Below, piece by piece: positions 1 through 6,015 of a stretch of DNA of 6,406 nucleotides. How positions within the stretch are numbered: the stretch's first letter is position 1; each line of letters starts with the position of its first letter. The stretch lies in NCBI GenBank assembly GCA_902494465.1, contig CABUTH010000108.1, positions 1 through 6,406 of the forward strand, written 5' to 3'. The notes under the pieces are model-generated. The model did no database searches. It was given only the letters and a program-made list of their open reading frames with translations, and had not been told where the DNA came from. The stretch is from an uncultured Collinsella sp. GTDB lineage: Bacteria; Actinomycetota; Coriobacteriia; Coriobacteriales; Coriobacteriaceae. The position numbers and the translations under genes were made by a program.

Positions 1-573
1 ACCAGGGGCGGCACCCACCGGACGCACACCCGGAGTCACGATGAGGGCATCGGGGCCCAGCAGCTCACGCATGTCGTGAGCCTCCATCGGCGAGCACACG
101 ATACCGTCGATGCCGTTGGCCTGAGCGAGCTTTGCCAGGCGGGCGGCCTCCTCGGCCACGGGCGACTCGACGCCGATCTCGCTCAAGGCATCCTGGTTCA
201 TGCTCGTGAGCACGGTGATGGCGACGAGCTTGGCGCGGTCCTCGCGCGCCTCCTCGGCGCCCTCGCGGCAGGCAGCGAGCATGGCGCCCGAACCCAAGCC
301 GTGGACCGAAAGCAGATCGGCACCGGCAAGCGAGGCCGAGCGGGCGGCACCGCGAACCTGATGCGGAATATCATGGAACTTAAGGTCAAGGAAGACCTTA
401 AAGCCCAGGTCCTTAAAGGTCTTGACGATCTCGGGGCCCTCAGCGTAATAGAGCGTCATGCCAACTTTGAGCCAAGCGGCATGACCAGAAAGCTCGTGGG
501 CGAGCTCGAGTGCGCGCTCACGGTCGCAGTCGAGGGCGACGATCACACGGTCGCGGGCATCGGTCTCTAGCAT
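1..573 (-). CDS. pyrF: Orotidine 5'-phosphate decarboxylase, partial (3' end off the left edge)
   Basis: Decarboxylates OMP to UMP, the last step of de novo pyrimidine synthesis, as a soluble TIM-barrel enzyme. The 191 visible residues begin MLETDARDRVIVALD, where VALD is the usual first barrel strand with its substrate-binding Asp. The catalytic signature DLKFHDIP is at about residues 63-70 and carries the Asp-Lys-Asp group of the family. TPGVRP at about 180-185 is the phosphate-binding region. The family is usually about 235-240 aa, so roughly 45 residues lie beyond the edge. The ATG at 571-573 overlaps the pyrD stop in the string ATGCTAG, which favours translational coupling to pyrD and sets this start. 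The sequence resembles the short Bacillus-type enzyme rather than the long mycobacterial type. No defect is visible in the part present. Confidence 0.95.
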   Translation of the reverse strand, partial: MLETDARDRVIVALDCDRERALELAHELSGHAAWLKVGMTLYYAEGPEIVKTFKDLGFKVFLDLKFHDIPHQVRGAARSASLAGADLLSVHGLGSGAMLAACREGAEEAREDRAKLVAITVLTSMNQDALSEIGVESPVAEEAARLAKLAQANGIDGIVCSPMEAHDMRELLGPDALIVTPGVRPVGAAPG

Positions 574-1490
574 TCGAAAGCACCTACCAGCTCGTTGATG
601 TCCTTTACGCCCTGGGACTCCGCCCAGGCCTCGAGCTCGTGCGCGATCTTGAGCGAAGCGCACGGATCGACGAAGTTGGCCATACCGACCGACACGCAGG
701 TGGCGCCAGCCAGGATAAACTCGGCCGCATCCTCGCCCGTCATGACACCGCCGACACCGTTGATGGGGATATCGACGGCCTGGGCAACCTCCCAGACCAT
801 GCGCACGGCGATGTGGTGGCACAGCGGGCCCGAAAGGCCGCCCTTGGGCTTGGCCACGCGGGACTTGCGGGTATGGACGTCGATGGCCATGCCCTGGATG
901 GAGTTGATGACTGAAAGACCGTCGGCACCGGCAGCCTCGAGGGCCTTGGCAATCTCGGCAACGTTGACCGGAGCCATCTTCACGAACAGCGGCTTATCGG
1001 TCACCTTGCGGCAGGCAGCCATAACGGAAGAGGCGCCCTCGGGCGTGGAGCCCATGGCGGCACCGCCGGCGGCGATGTTGGGGCAGCTCACGTTGATCTC
1101 GTAGCCGGCAGCCCAGGGGCACAGCTCGACATACATCTCGAGCGCGCGGACAAACTCGTCAACGGAGTGGCCGGCAACCTGACAGATGACCTGGCAGCCG
1201 TCCTTGGACAGTTGCTCGAGCCACGGGCCGGACTCGCGGGCAAAGGCAGCCACGCCGGGGTTCTGAAGGCCCACGGAGTTGATCATACCGCCGGGTATCT
1301 CGGCCATGCGGGGCGCGGGATTGCCGGGCCAGGGCTCAGCTGCGCAACCCTTGGTGGTGATGGCGCCCAGCTGGGAAACATCAAAGAAGTTCTGGAACTG
1401 CCAACCGTAGCCAAAGGTACCGGCTGCGGTGTTGATGGGGTTCTGCATCTTGACGCCGCCGAAATCGACGGCCATGTTCACGGTACCCAC
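567..1490 (-). CDS. pyrD: Dihydroorotate dehydrogenase, class 1B catalytic subunit
   Basis: FMN enzyme oxidising dihydroorotate to orotate in the cytosol. In class 1B it passes electrons through PyrK to NAD+. Numbered from the GTG at 1490 (307 aa): NPINTAAGTFGYG (17-29) is the FMN-binding start, KGCAAEPWPGNPAPR (47-61) and GMINSVGLQNPG (68-79) are substrate/FMN loops, and NVSCPN (133-138) carries the catalytic-base Cys of class 1 enzymes (class 2 has Ser). INSIQGMAID (195-204), GGLSG (217-221) and GVGGVMTG (245-252) complete the FMN phosphate site. The start is uncertain. GTG at 1490 overlaps the pyrK stop by one base (TAGTG) and has a weak AAGGTGG upstream. ATG at 1475 would give 302 aa and fits family N-termini equally well. 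The open frame continues upstream to 1781, but that part only shadows pyrK. An adjacent pyrK, the class 1B partner, supports the subclass. Confidence 0.95.
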   Translation of the reverse strand: MGTVNMAVDFGGVKMQNPINTAAGTFGYGWQFQNFFDVSQLGAITTKGCAAEPWPGNPAPRMAEIPGGMINSVGLQNPGVAAFARESGPWLEQLSKDGCQVICQVAGHSVDEFVRALEMYVELCPWAAGYEINVSCPNIAAGGAAMGSTPEGASSVMAACRKVTDKPLFVKMAPVNVAEIAKALEAAGADGLSVINSIQGMAIDVHTRKSRVAKPKGGLSGPLCHHIAVRMVWEVAQAVDIPINGVGGVMTGEDAAEFILAGATCVSVGMANFVDPCASLKIAHELEAWAESQGVKDINELVGAFEC

Positions 1491-2281
1491 TAGAAGACCA
1501 CCACCTTGGAAGCATCGAACACGGGGCCGCACATGCAGGCGCCCTTCATACCGTCGACCGTCTCGACATTGCAGGTGTTGCAGGCGCCAAAGCCGCAGCT
1601 CATCATGCGCTCGAGCGACACCTCGCAGTACGCGCCGGCCTCGGCAGCAGCGGCGGCGACCTTCTTCATCATGACGGCGGGGCCGCAGCTGGCGACGTAG
1701 TCGTAGCCGCCCTCGCCGAGCAGCTCGGCTGCCGGGTCGGTGCAAAAACCGTGCGTGCCCAGCGTGCCATCGTCGGTGCACACGTTAACCGTGGCGCCCA
1801 GCGCGCGGAACTCATCGACACCCACGGCCTTGGAAGCGGTGCCAAAGCCCAGGCACACGTCGACATCCACGCCCTGCTCGGCAAGCTTGCCGGCGAGGCA
1901 GAGCACAGGCGGAACGCCGATGCCGCCCGCCACGAGCAGCGCCTTCCTGGTGCCCTCGGGAACAAGCCAGCCGCGGCCGCCAGGGCCCAACAGGTTGGAC
2001 TTGGAGCCGGGGACCATCTGCGACAGACGACGGGTGTCGTCACCCACGACGGCGTACCACAGCTCGACGGTACCGGCCTGGGCGTCGGCGCGATAGAAGC
2101 TCAGGGGCACGCGAAGCAGCGAGGACGCATCGCCGGGCACGGCAATGTTCACAAACTGACCGGGCTTGAGCGCACTTGCAAGCTAGGGGGCCGAGATGAC
2201 GAGCGAGAAGATGCCGTCGGCGATCTCCTGGTTCGAGACGACCTCAAAGTCGTGCATGCGTGCAGTGGAAGGTGTGGGCAT
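1490..2281 (-). pseudogene. pyrK: Dihydroorotate dehydrogenase electron-transfer subunit, interrupted by an in-frame TAG
   Basis: PyrK binds FAD and a [2Fe-2S] cluster and passes electrons from PyrD to NAD+. Reading from the ATG at 2279-2281 gives 263 codons plus stop, a normal family length (about 255-265), but codon 33 (2183-2185) is TAG. Family-like sequence runs in the same frame on both sides: FSLVISAP before the stop, LASALKPGQFVNIAVPG after. There is therefore no frameshift or deletion, and one substitution would explain it. Downstream parts are intact: RVPLS flavin motif (about 57-61), GGIGVPP nucleotide-binding loop (about 119-125), and the C-terminal cluster ligands Cys229, Cys234, Cys237 and Cys249 within CGFGACNTC and ACMCGPVF. 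A GTG at 2152 could restart translation to give 220 aa, but that product lacks the first strands of the flavin barrel. GGAG five bases upstream supports the 2281 start. It could be a pseudogene, a suppressed gene or a base error. Confidence 0.88.
2183..2185 (-). other. In-frame amber stop, codon 33 of pyrK
   Basis: Read on the minus strand the codons are GCC CCC TAG CTT GCA AGT. The residues on both sides fit PyrK. The position commonly carries a charged or polar residue, so GAG, CAG or AAG to TAG by one base change is the simplest origin. This is an inference from family memory, not from an alignment. Confidence 0.85.
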
Positions 2282-2296
2282 AGACGCTCCAATCCC

Positions 2297-2312
2297 CCAT
2301 GCGATTGCATGG
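2297..2312 (-). other. Perfect hairpin just upstream of the pyrK ribosome binding site
   Basis: CCATGC and GCATGG form a six-base-pair perfect stem around a four-base loop. On the minus strand it is followed at once by GGGGATTGGAG and the pyrK ATG at 2281. It could shape access to the pyrK ribosome binding site or mark an RNA processing point. The function is not known. Confidence 0.4.
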
Positions 2313-2328
2313 TCAAAACGAACAGAAA

Positions 2329-2353
2329 GCGCGGCACCGCAAGGGCACCGCGC
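2329..2353 (-). terminator. Strong intercistronic hairpin between pyrC and pyrK (weak terminator or RNA stabiliser)
   Basis: On the minus strand, GCGCGGTGCC and GGTGCCGCGC pair over ten base pairs (two G-U) around the loop CTTGC. On the plus strand the two wobble pairs become C/A mismatches, so the structure favours operon-sense RNA. The bases after it (TTTCTGTTCGTTTT) are U-rich but interrupted. It could terminate part of the transcripts, lowering pyrKDF relative to pyrRBC, or it could protect the 3' end of a pyrRBC message. It starts about 20 bases after the pyrC stop. Confidence 0.55.
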
Positions 2354-2373
2354 ACAAAAGCGATAAGGCTATG

Positions 2374-3663
2374 CTAGCAGATGCAGCCGTCGGCGAGCGT
2401 CTGCTTACCGCCGACAAACACATCGGTGGCACGACCGGTAAGCGTGCGGCCGGCAAAACCGGAGTTCTCGGCGCGCGACTCGTAACCGTCCTCGCCGACC
2501 GTCCAGGTGGCAGAGGGGTCGAACACGGTCAGGTCGGCAACGGAGCCCGCCTTGACCTGAACCTGGTCGAGGCCCAGAATCTCACGCGGCTTGATGGCCA
2601 TGAGCTCGACCATGCGGCCCACGCTCATCTTGCCCGTGTTGACCAGCTCGGTGAGTACGAGCGACAGCGAGGTCTCGAGGCCGATCATGCCAAAGGGCGC
2701 AAGCTCGAACTCGCGGGCCTTCTCCCACGGGGTGTGGGGAGCGTGATCGGTGACGATAGCGTCGACGGTACCGTCGATGACGCCCTGACGGATGGCCTCG
2801 GCGTCCTCCTCGGTACGCAGCGGCGGATTGACCTTGAGCGAGGTGTTGTAGGTCTCGTCCAGGTCGTTCTCGGTCAGGAACATGTGGTGCGGGGTGGCCT
2901 CGCAGGTAACCTGAACGCCAGCGGCCTTACCGGCACGCACGATCTCCAGACCATGGGCGGTGGAGATGTGCTGGATGTGCAGCTTGGCGCCGGTCAGCTT
3001 GGCGATCTCGATGTCGCGGGCGATCTGGAGCTCCTCGCCGGCAGCCGGCCAACCCTCGAGGGCCAGACGGGTCGAGACCTTGCCCTCGTTGATCTGGCCA
3101 TGGCCGACCAGGTCCTCGTCCTGGCAGTGGCTCATGAAGACCTTGCCGAACATCTTGCCGTAGTCCATGCAGCGACGGAGCATGCCCGCGCCCTGCACGC
3201 CGCGACCGTCATCGGTGAAGGCGACGGCGCCGTGGGCGACCAAATCGCCCCACTCGGACATGGCCTCGCCCATAAGACCGCGGGTCATGGCGCCCGACGG
3301 ATAGACGCGGCAGTGGCCGACCTCGGCAGCGCGGGACTTGACGAACTCCACGACAGTGCCGTTATCGGTGACGGGATCGGTGTTGGGCATGGCGCACACG
3401 CCGGTAAAGCCGCCCTTGGCAGCTGCGCGGGTGCCGCTCTCGATGTCCTCTTTGACCTCGTAGCCGGGCTCGCGAAGGTGAACGTGCATGTCCACCAGGC
3501 CGGGGACGAGGTACTTGCCGGAAAGGTCGCGGACCTCGGCCCCCTCGACGGCGAGATTCTCGCCGACCTCGGCGATCTTGTCGCCGTCAATCAGGACGTC
3601 AACGACACCGTCAAGCTCGACGGACGGGTCGACGACGTGGGCATTCTTAAGAAGCAAGGCCAT
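2374..3663 (-). CDS. pyrC: Dihydroorotase, class I (zinc-dependent)
   Basis: Cyclises carbamoyl aspartate to dihydroorotate in the cytosol. The 429-aa length is typical of class I bacterial dihydroorotases. Numbered from the ATG at 3663: DMHVHLREPG (58-67) gives zinc ligands His60 and His62 and the substrate Arg64. FTDDGRG (149-155) holds the metal-bridging Asp, SHCQDEDL has His179, HISTAHG has His232, and TDHAPH (305-310) has the catalytic Asp306. PNTDPV (93-98) and NPPLR (279-283) are substrate-contact segments. A TTG at 3678 keeps the frame open further upstream, but GGAGGT at 3671-3676 sits seven bases before the ATG at 3661-3663 and decides that start. The gene overlaps the end of pyrB by 17 bases. 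All expected catalytic residues are present, so it looks functional. Confidence 0.96.
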   Translation of the reverse strand: MALLLKNAHVVDPSVELDGVVDVLIDGDKIAEVGENLAVEGAEVRDLSGKYLVPGLVDMHVHLREPGYEVKEDIESGTRAAAKGGFTGVCAMPNTDPVTDNGTVVEFVKSRAAEVGHCRVYPSGAMTRGLMGEAMSEWGDLVAHGAVAFTDDGRGVQGAGMLRRCMDYGKMFGKVFMSHCQDEDLVGHGQINEGKVSTRLALEGWPAAGEELQIARDIEIAKLTGAKLHIQHISTAHGLEIVRAGKAAGVQVTCEATPHHMFLTENDLDETYNTSLKVNPPLRTEEDAEAIRQGVIDGTVDAIVTDHAPHTPWEKAREFELAPFGMIGLETSLSLVLTELVNTGKMSVGRMVELMAIKPREILGLDQVQVKAGSVADLTVFDPSATWTVGEDGYESRAENSGFAGRTLTGRATDVFVGGKQTLADGCIC

Positions 3664-4591
3664 TATCGGCACCTCCAAGCAGCAGATACAGGATAGCCAT
3701 ACGCACGCAGATACCGGCGTAGACCTGCTCCAGGATGACGGAGCGTTGCGGGTGGTCGGCCATATAGGAGTCGAACTCGACGCCGCGGTTGATGGGGCCC
3801 GGGTGGCAGATAATCGCGTCGGGCTTCATGAGCTTCTCGCGGTCCTTGGTCAGGCCGAAGAGCTTGTGGTACTCGCGAATGGTCGGGAACGGGGCACCCT
3901 CGAGGCGCTCCTGTTGCACGCGCAGCATGTAGACGACGTCCAGCTCGGGCAGGACGGAATCGAGGTCGCTCGTCACGTGGTCGCAGCCCAGGACCTCGGG
4001 CGACGGCGGCAGCAGCGTGCCGGGGGCGACGGCGTAGGTCTCGCAGCCCATGATCTTAAGGGCGGGGATAAGCGAGCCGCAAACGCGGGAGTGCGCGATA
4101 TCGCCGACGACGGCGACCTTCAGACCGTGGAAGTCACCCTTGTGCTCCCAGATGGTGTACAGGTCGAGCAGGGCCTGCGTGGGGTGGTTGTGCTTGCCGT
4201 CGCCGGCGCAGATGACGCTCGCGGGCGAGTTCTGCGTGACGATGTAGGGAGCACCGGCGTGCTTATCGCGCACGACGATGCAGTCGATCTTATAGGCGTT
4301 GAGGGTCTCGACGGTGTCGACGAGGCTCTCACCCTTGACCGTAGAGGTCGAGGAGCCGCCAAAGTTGAGGCTGTCGGCCGAAAGACGCTTCTCGGCGAGC
4401 TCGAAGGAGCTGCGGGTGCGCGTCGAGGGCTCGTTGAACATGTTGACGATGGTCTTGCCCTTGAGCGTGGGGACCTTCTTGATGGCACGCTCGTTGACCT
4501 CGGAGAACGCCTTGGCGGTCTCGAGGATGAGCTTGATGTCCTCTTCGGAGTACTCGGTAATGTCGATCAGGTGCTTATGGTTGAACGCCAC
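3647..4591 (-). CDS. pyrB: Aspartate carbamoyltransferase catalytic subunit
   Basis: Condenses carbamoyl phosphate with aspartate, the first committed pyrimidine step. Numbered from the GTG at 4591 (314 aa, normal for the catalytic chain): STRTR (56-60) is the carbamoyl phosphate site, STVKGES (about 83-89) is the loop carrying the active-site Lys86, HPTQALLD (136-143) follows, HSRV has Arg169, MLRVQ has Arg224, and HPGPINRGVE (263-272) is near the C-terminus. No pyrI regulatory chain is next to it, as usual in PyrR-regulated operons. Start choice: a GTG at 4603 would overlap the pyrR end, but the Shine-Dalgarno GGAGG touches it directly. The GTG at 4589-4591 has GGAGGTGA eight bases upstream and lies four bases after the pyrR stop, so it is preferred. 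The ribosome binding site is embedded in the last pyrR codons. Confidence 0.95.
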   Translation of the reverse strand: MAFNHKHLIDITEYSEEDIKLILETAKAFSEVNERAIKKVPTLKGKTIVNMFNEPSTRTRSSFELAEKRLSADSLNFGGSSTSTVKGESLVDTVETLNAYKIDCIVVRDKHAGAPYIVTQNSPASVICAGDGKHNHPTQALLDLYTIWEHKGDFHGLKVAVVGDIAHSRVCGSLIPALKIMGCETYAVAPGTLLPPSPEVLGCDHVTSDLDSVLPELDVVYMLRVQQERLEGAPFPTIREYHKLFGLTKDREKLMKPDAIICHPGPINRGVEFDSYMADHPQRSVILEQVYAGICVRMAILYLLLGGADNGLAS

Positions 4592-4595
4592 GGTA

Positions 4596-5192
<597 letters not shown>

Positions 5193-5201
5193 TCACATGT
5201 C

Positions 5202-5221
5202 TTGACTGCTGACACAGTCAA
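5202..5221 (-). other. Hairpin between the leader terminator and the pyrR ribosome binding site
   Basis: TTGACTG and CAGTCAA form a seven-base-pair perfect stem with the loop TGTCAG on the minus strand. Its left arm shares the last two T of the attenuator T-run, and its right arm ends 11 bases before the pyrR Shine-Dalgarno core. It may influence either termination or translation start. This is inference only. Confidence 0.4.
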
Positions 5222-5260
5222 AAAAATAGATGCCCGACCGCTTAAAGCGGACCAGACACC
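5220..5260 (-). terminator. Leader terminator of the pyr operon (attenuator)
   Basis: On the minus strand the core CCGCT/AGCGG (within 5238-5250) closes a TTA loop. After a small internal loop, GGTGTCTG (5260-5253) pairs with CGGGCATC over eight pairs including G-U. The stem ends two bases before seven T residues (5226-5220). This is an intrinsic terminator lying inside the leader, 39 bases before the pyrR ATG, the classical position for PyrR attenuation. Confidence 0.75.
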
Positions 5261-5307
5261 CACAGGAAGGGCTGCTCTTTGGCAGCTATGTAATTCCATG
5301 TGGGTAT
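5256..5307 (-). promoter_or_regulatory. Candidate antiterminator stem of the pyr leader
   Basis: The arms ATACCCACATGGAA (5307-5294) and TTCCTGTGGGTGT (5268-5256) pair over 13 base pairs with one bulged T and one G-U. Inside them GCTGC/GCAGC (5286-5271) forms a small hairpin. The right arm shares five bases (GGTGT, 5260-5256) with the base of the terminator stem, so the two structures exclude each other next to the T-run. Confidence 0.65.
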
Positions 5308-5316
5308 CTCGTACCC
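5302..5316 (-). promoter_or_regulatory. Candidate anti-antiterminator / PyrR-binding hairpin
   Basis: GGGTA-CGAGA-TACCC is a perfect five-base-pair hairpin. Its right arm is the left arm of the antiterminator (ATACCC), so forming it would release the terminator. The loop is purine-rich and contains GAGA. This recalls the conserved CNGNGA loop of Bacillus PyrR sites, but the full consensus is not matched. PyrR binding here is inferred from position and from the pyrR gene that follows. Confidence 0.45.
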
Positions 5317-5411
5317 CTTTAATGGTCAAGGGATAGTGTAGCCAACCTCGAGCTTAATTGCGAGCATAAATACAGAGCAATCCGTAAACGGAGCCCAAAG
5401 CCCAATAAACC

Positions 5412-5440
5412 TATATATATTTGTGGGACGAGCTTGAAAA
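5412..5440 (-). promoter_or_regulatory. Probable pyr operon promoter
   Basis: TTTTCA (5440-5435) and TATATA (5417-5412) are separated by 17 bases on the minus strand, a sigma-70-type layout with a weak -35. A start near 5405 gives a leader of about 225 nt that includes every attenuator structure. The region is an AT-rich island in GC-rich surroundings. Confidence 0.5.
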
Positions 5441-5545
5441 CGCACGCACGAGCTGGCATAATCCCCTCTGCTGCACGCAAATCGGATCTACGTCCAGGGC
5501 CGTGGCGTGGGCACTATCGCCAAAAGAGGAATATCTCTGTGTAGA

Positions 5546-5577
5546 TTGCGCACAGGGAGCGACTTCTGTGCTATAGT
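5546..5577 (+). promoter_or_regulatory. Probable rpmB promoter (extended -10)
   Basis: TGCTATAGT (5569-5577) is an extended -10 box of TGnTATAAT type, 54 bases before the rpmB ATG. The only -35-like string, TTGCGC (5546-5551), is 20 bases away, longer than ideal, so the extended -10 probably carries the recognition. It faces away from the pyr promoter, and the two are about 130 bases apart. Confidence 0.5.
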
Positions 5578-5595
5578 TCAGGCTTGTTTGTTAAC

Positions 5596-5615
5596 GCGAC
5601 ATGTTCGTTTGTCGC
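5596..5615 (+). other. Hairpin in the rpmB leader, just before its ribosome binding site
   Basis: GCGACA and TGTCGC form a six-base-pair stem around an eight-base loop (TGTTCGTT). It ends two bases before AAGGAGGG. It could modulate rpmB translation, but nothing in the sequence ties it to a ligand or protein. Confidence 0.35.
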
Positions 5616-5617
5616 CC

Positions 5618-5625
5618 AAGGAGGG
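5618..5625 (+). promoter_or_regulatory. rpmB ribosome binding site
   Basis: AAGGAGGG lies six bases before the ATG at 5632. This strong Shine-Dalgarno decides the start over an open frame that begins further upstream at TTG 5584. Confidence 0.85.
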
Positions 5626-5631
5626 TCAGTT

Positions 5632-5820
5632 ATGTCCAAAGTTTGCGAAGTTTGCGGTAAGCACCCCGTTGCCGGTCGCTCCATCAGCCACTCTCACCGC
5701 GTCACCAACCGTAAGTTCCGCCCCAACATCCAGCGCGTCTACGTCGTCGTCGATGGTCACCGTCGCAAGATGAACGTTTGCTCCACCTGCCTCAAGTCCG
5801 GCAAGGTTGCGCGCTCCTAA
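5632..5820 (+). CDS. rpmB: 50S ribosomal protein L28 (bL28), zinc-ribbon form
   Basis: Structural protein of the large ribosomal subunit. It is 62 aa, the normal size for the short L28 of Gram-positive bacteria. The start MSKVCEVCGKHPVAGRSISH and the middle RKFRPNIQRV are characteristic of the family. Cys5, Cys8, Cys50 and Cys53 form two CxxC pairs, the zinc-binding (C+) version that some bacteria replace with a cysteine-free copy under zinc limitation. The protein is rich in Arg and Lys, as expected for rRNA binding. It stands alone on the plus strand with its own promoter-like sequence and terminator, divergent from the pyr operon, so it appears monocistronic. No L33 or other ribosomal gene is adjacent. 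Confidence 0.97.
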   Translation: MSKVCEVCGKHPVAGRSISHSHRVTNRKFRPNIQRVYVVVDGHRRKMNVCSTCLKSGKVARS

Positions 5821-5888
5821 ATAAGGTCTTACCAACAAGTACCTCGGACTCTCCGGGTCAAAGACCTCGCGTTCATATAGAACTTACC

Positions 5889-5921
5889 AAAGGCGTCCTC
5901 CCCTACGGAGGGCGCCTTTTT
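5889..5921 (+). terminator. Intrinsic terminator of rpmB
   Basis: AAAGGCGTCCTCC and GGAGGGCGCCTTT form a 13-base-pair stem with one G-U around the loop CCTAC, ending in five T residues (5917-5921). It lies about 70 bases after the rpmB stop. That gap holds only a weak GGTCTT/AAGACC repeat and a GTTC/GAAC dyad. On the minus strand the T-run is only three bases, so the plus-strand sense is preferred. Confidence 0.88.
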
Positions 5922-5952
5922 GCACTCATTGGGGACAGGCTTACATGAGTGC
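5922..5952 (-). repeat. REP-like hairpin 1 with a conserved 12-mer at the loop
   Basis: GCACTCAT (5922-5929) and ATGAGTGC (5945-5952) are a perfect eight-base inverted repeat around 15 bases. The loop and stem edge hold CATTGGGGACAG (5927-5938), which recurs in the next hairpin. It begins on the base after the rpmB terminator T-run. Its position 3' of the transposase gene suggests a transposase-recognised subterminal hairpin. Confidence 0.6.
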
Positions 5953-5954
5953 TT

Positions 5955-5977
5955 TCACGCATTGGGGACAGACGTGA
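5955..5977 (-). repeat. REP-like hairpin 2 with the same 12-mer
   Basis: TCACG (5955-5959) and CGTGA (5973-5977) flank a 13-base loop that contains CATTGGGGACAG (5960-5971), an exact repeat of 5927-5938 at a 33-base offset. The stem sequence differs from hairpin 1, while the loop motif is identical. Confidence 0.55.
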
Positions 5978-6015
5978 CGTACACATGCGGCGCCATGATC
6001 AGGTCCTGCCCAGCC

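Noticed and set aside
76..570. 164-codon plus-strand frame opposite pyrF
   Set aside because: It is the antisense shadow of pyrF, which has the DLKFHDIP catalytic motif in its own frame.
1491..1781. N-terminal extension of pyrD (404-codon frame)
   Set aside because: The extra residues are an out-of-frame, Arg-rich reading of pyrK. PyrD homology begins only near 1490-1460.
2153..2281. A frameshift as the cause of the broken pyrK
   Set aside because: Family-like sequence continues in the same frame on both sides of the TAG, so a substitution is enough and no indel is needed.
2299..3696. 465-codon open frame on the plus strand opposite pyrC
   Set aside because: It mirrors pyrC, whose catalytic motifs are complete on the minus strand. 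Long antisense frames are common in GC-rich genes, and the translation shows no recognisable family.
5341..5361. GCTCGAGGTT as a canonical PyrR-binding loop (consensus ARUCCNGNGAGGYU)
   Set aside because: Only the GAGGTT end agrees. The 5' half of the consensus and the required stem are absent.
5584..5631. Upstream extension of rpmB from TTG 5584
   Set aside because: The strong AAGGAGGG lies inside this extension, six bases before ATG 5632, and L28 proteins begin at MSKVCEVCG.
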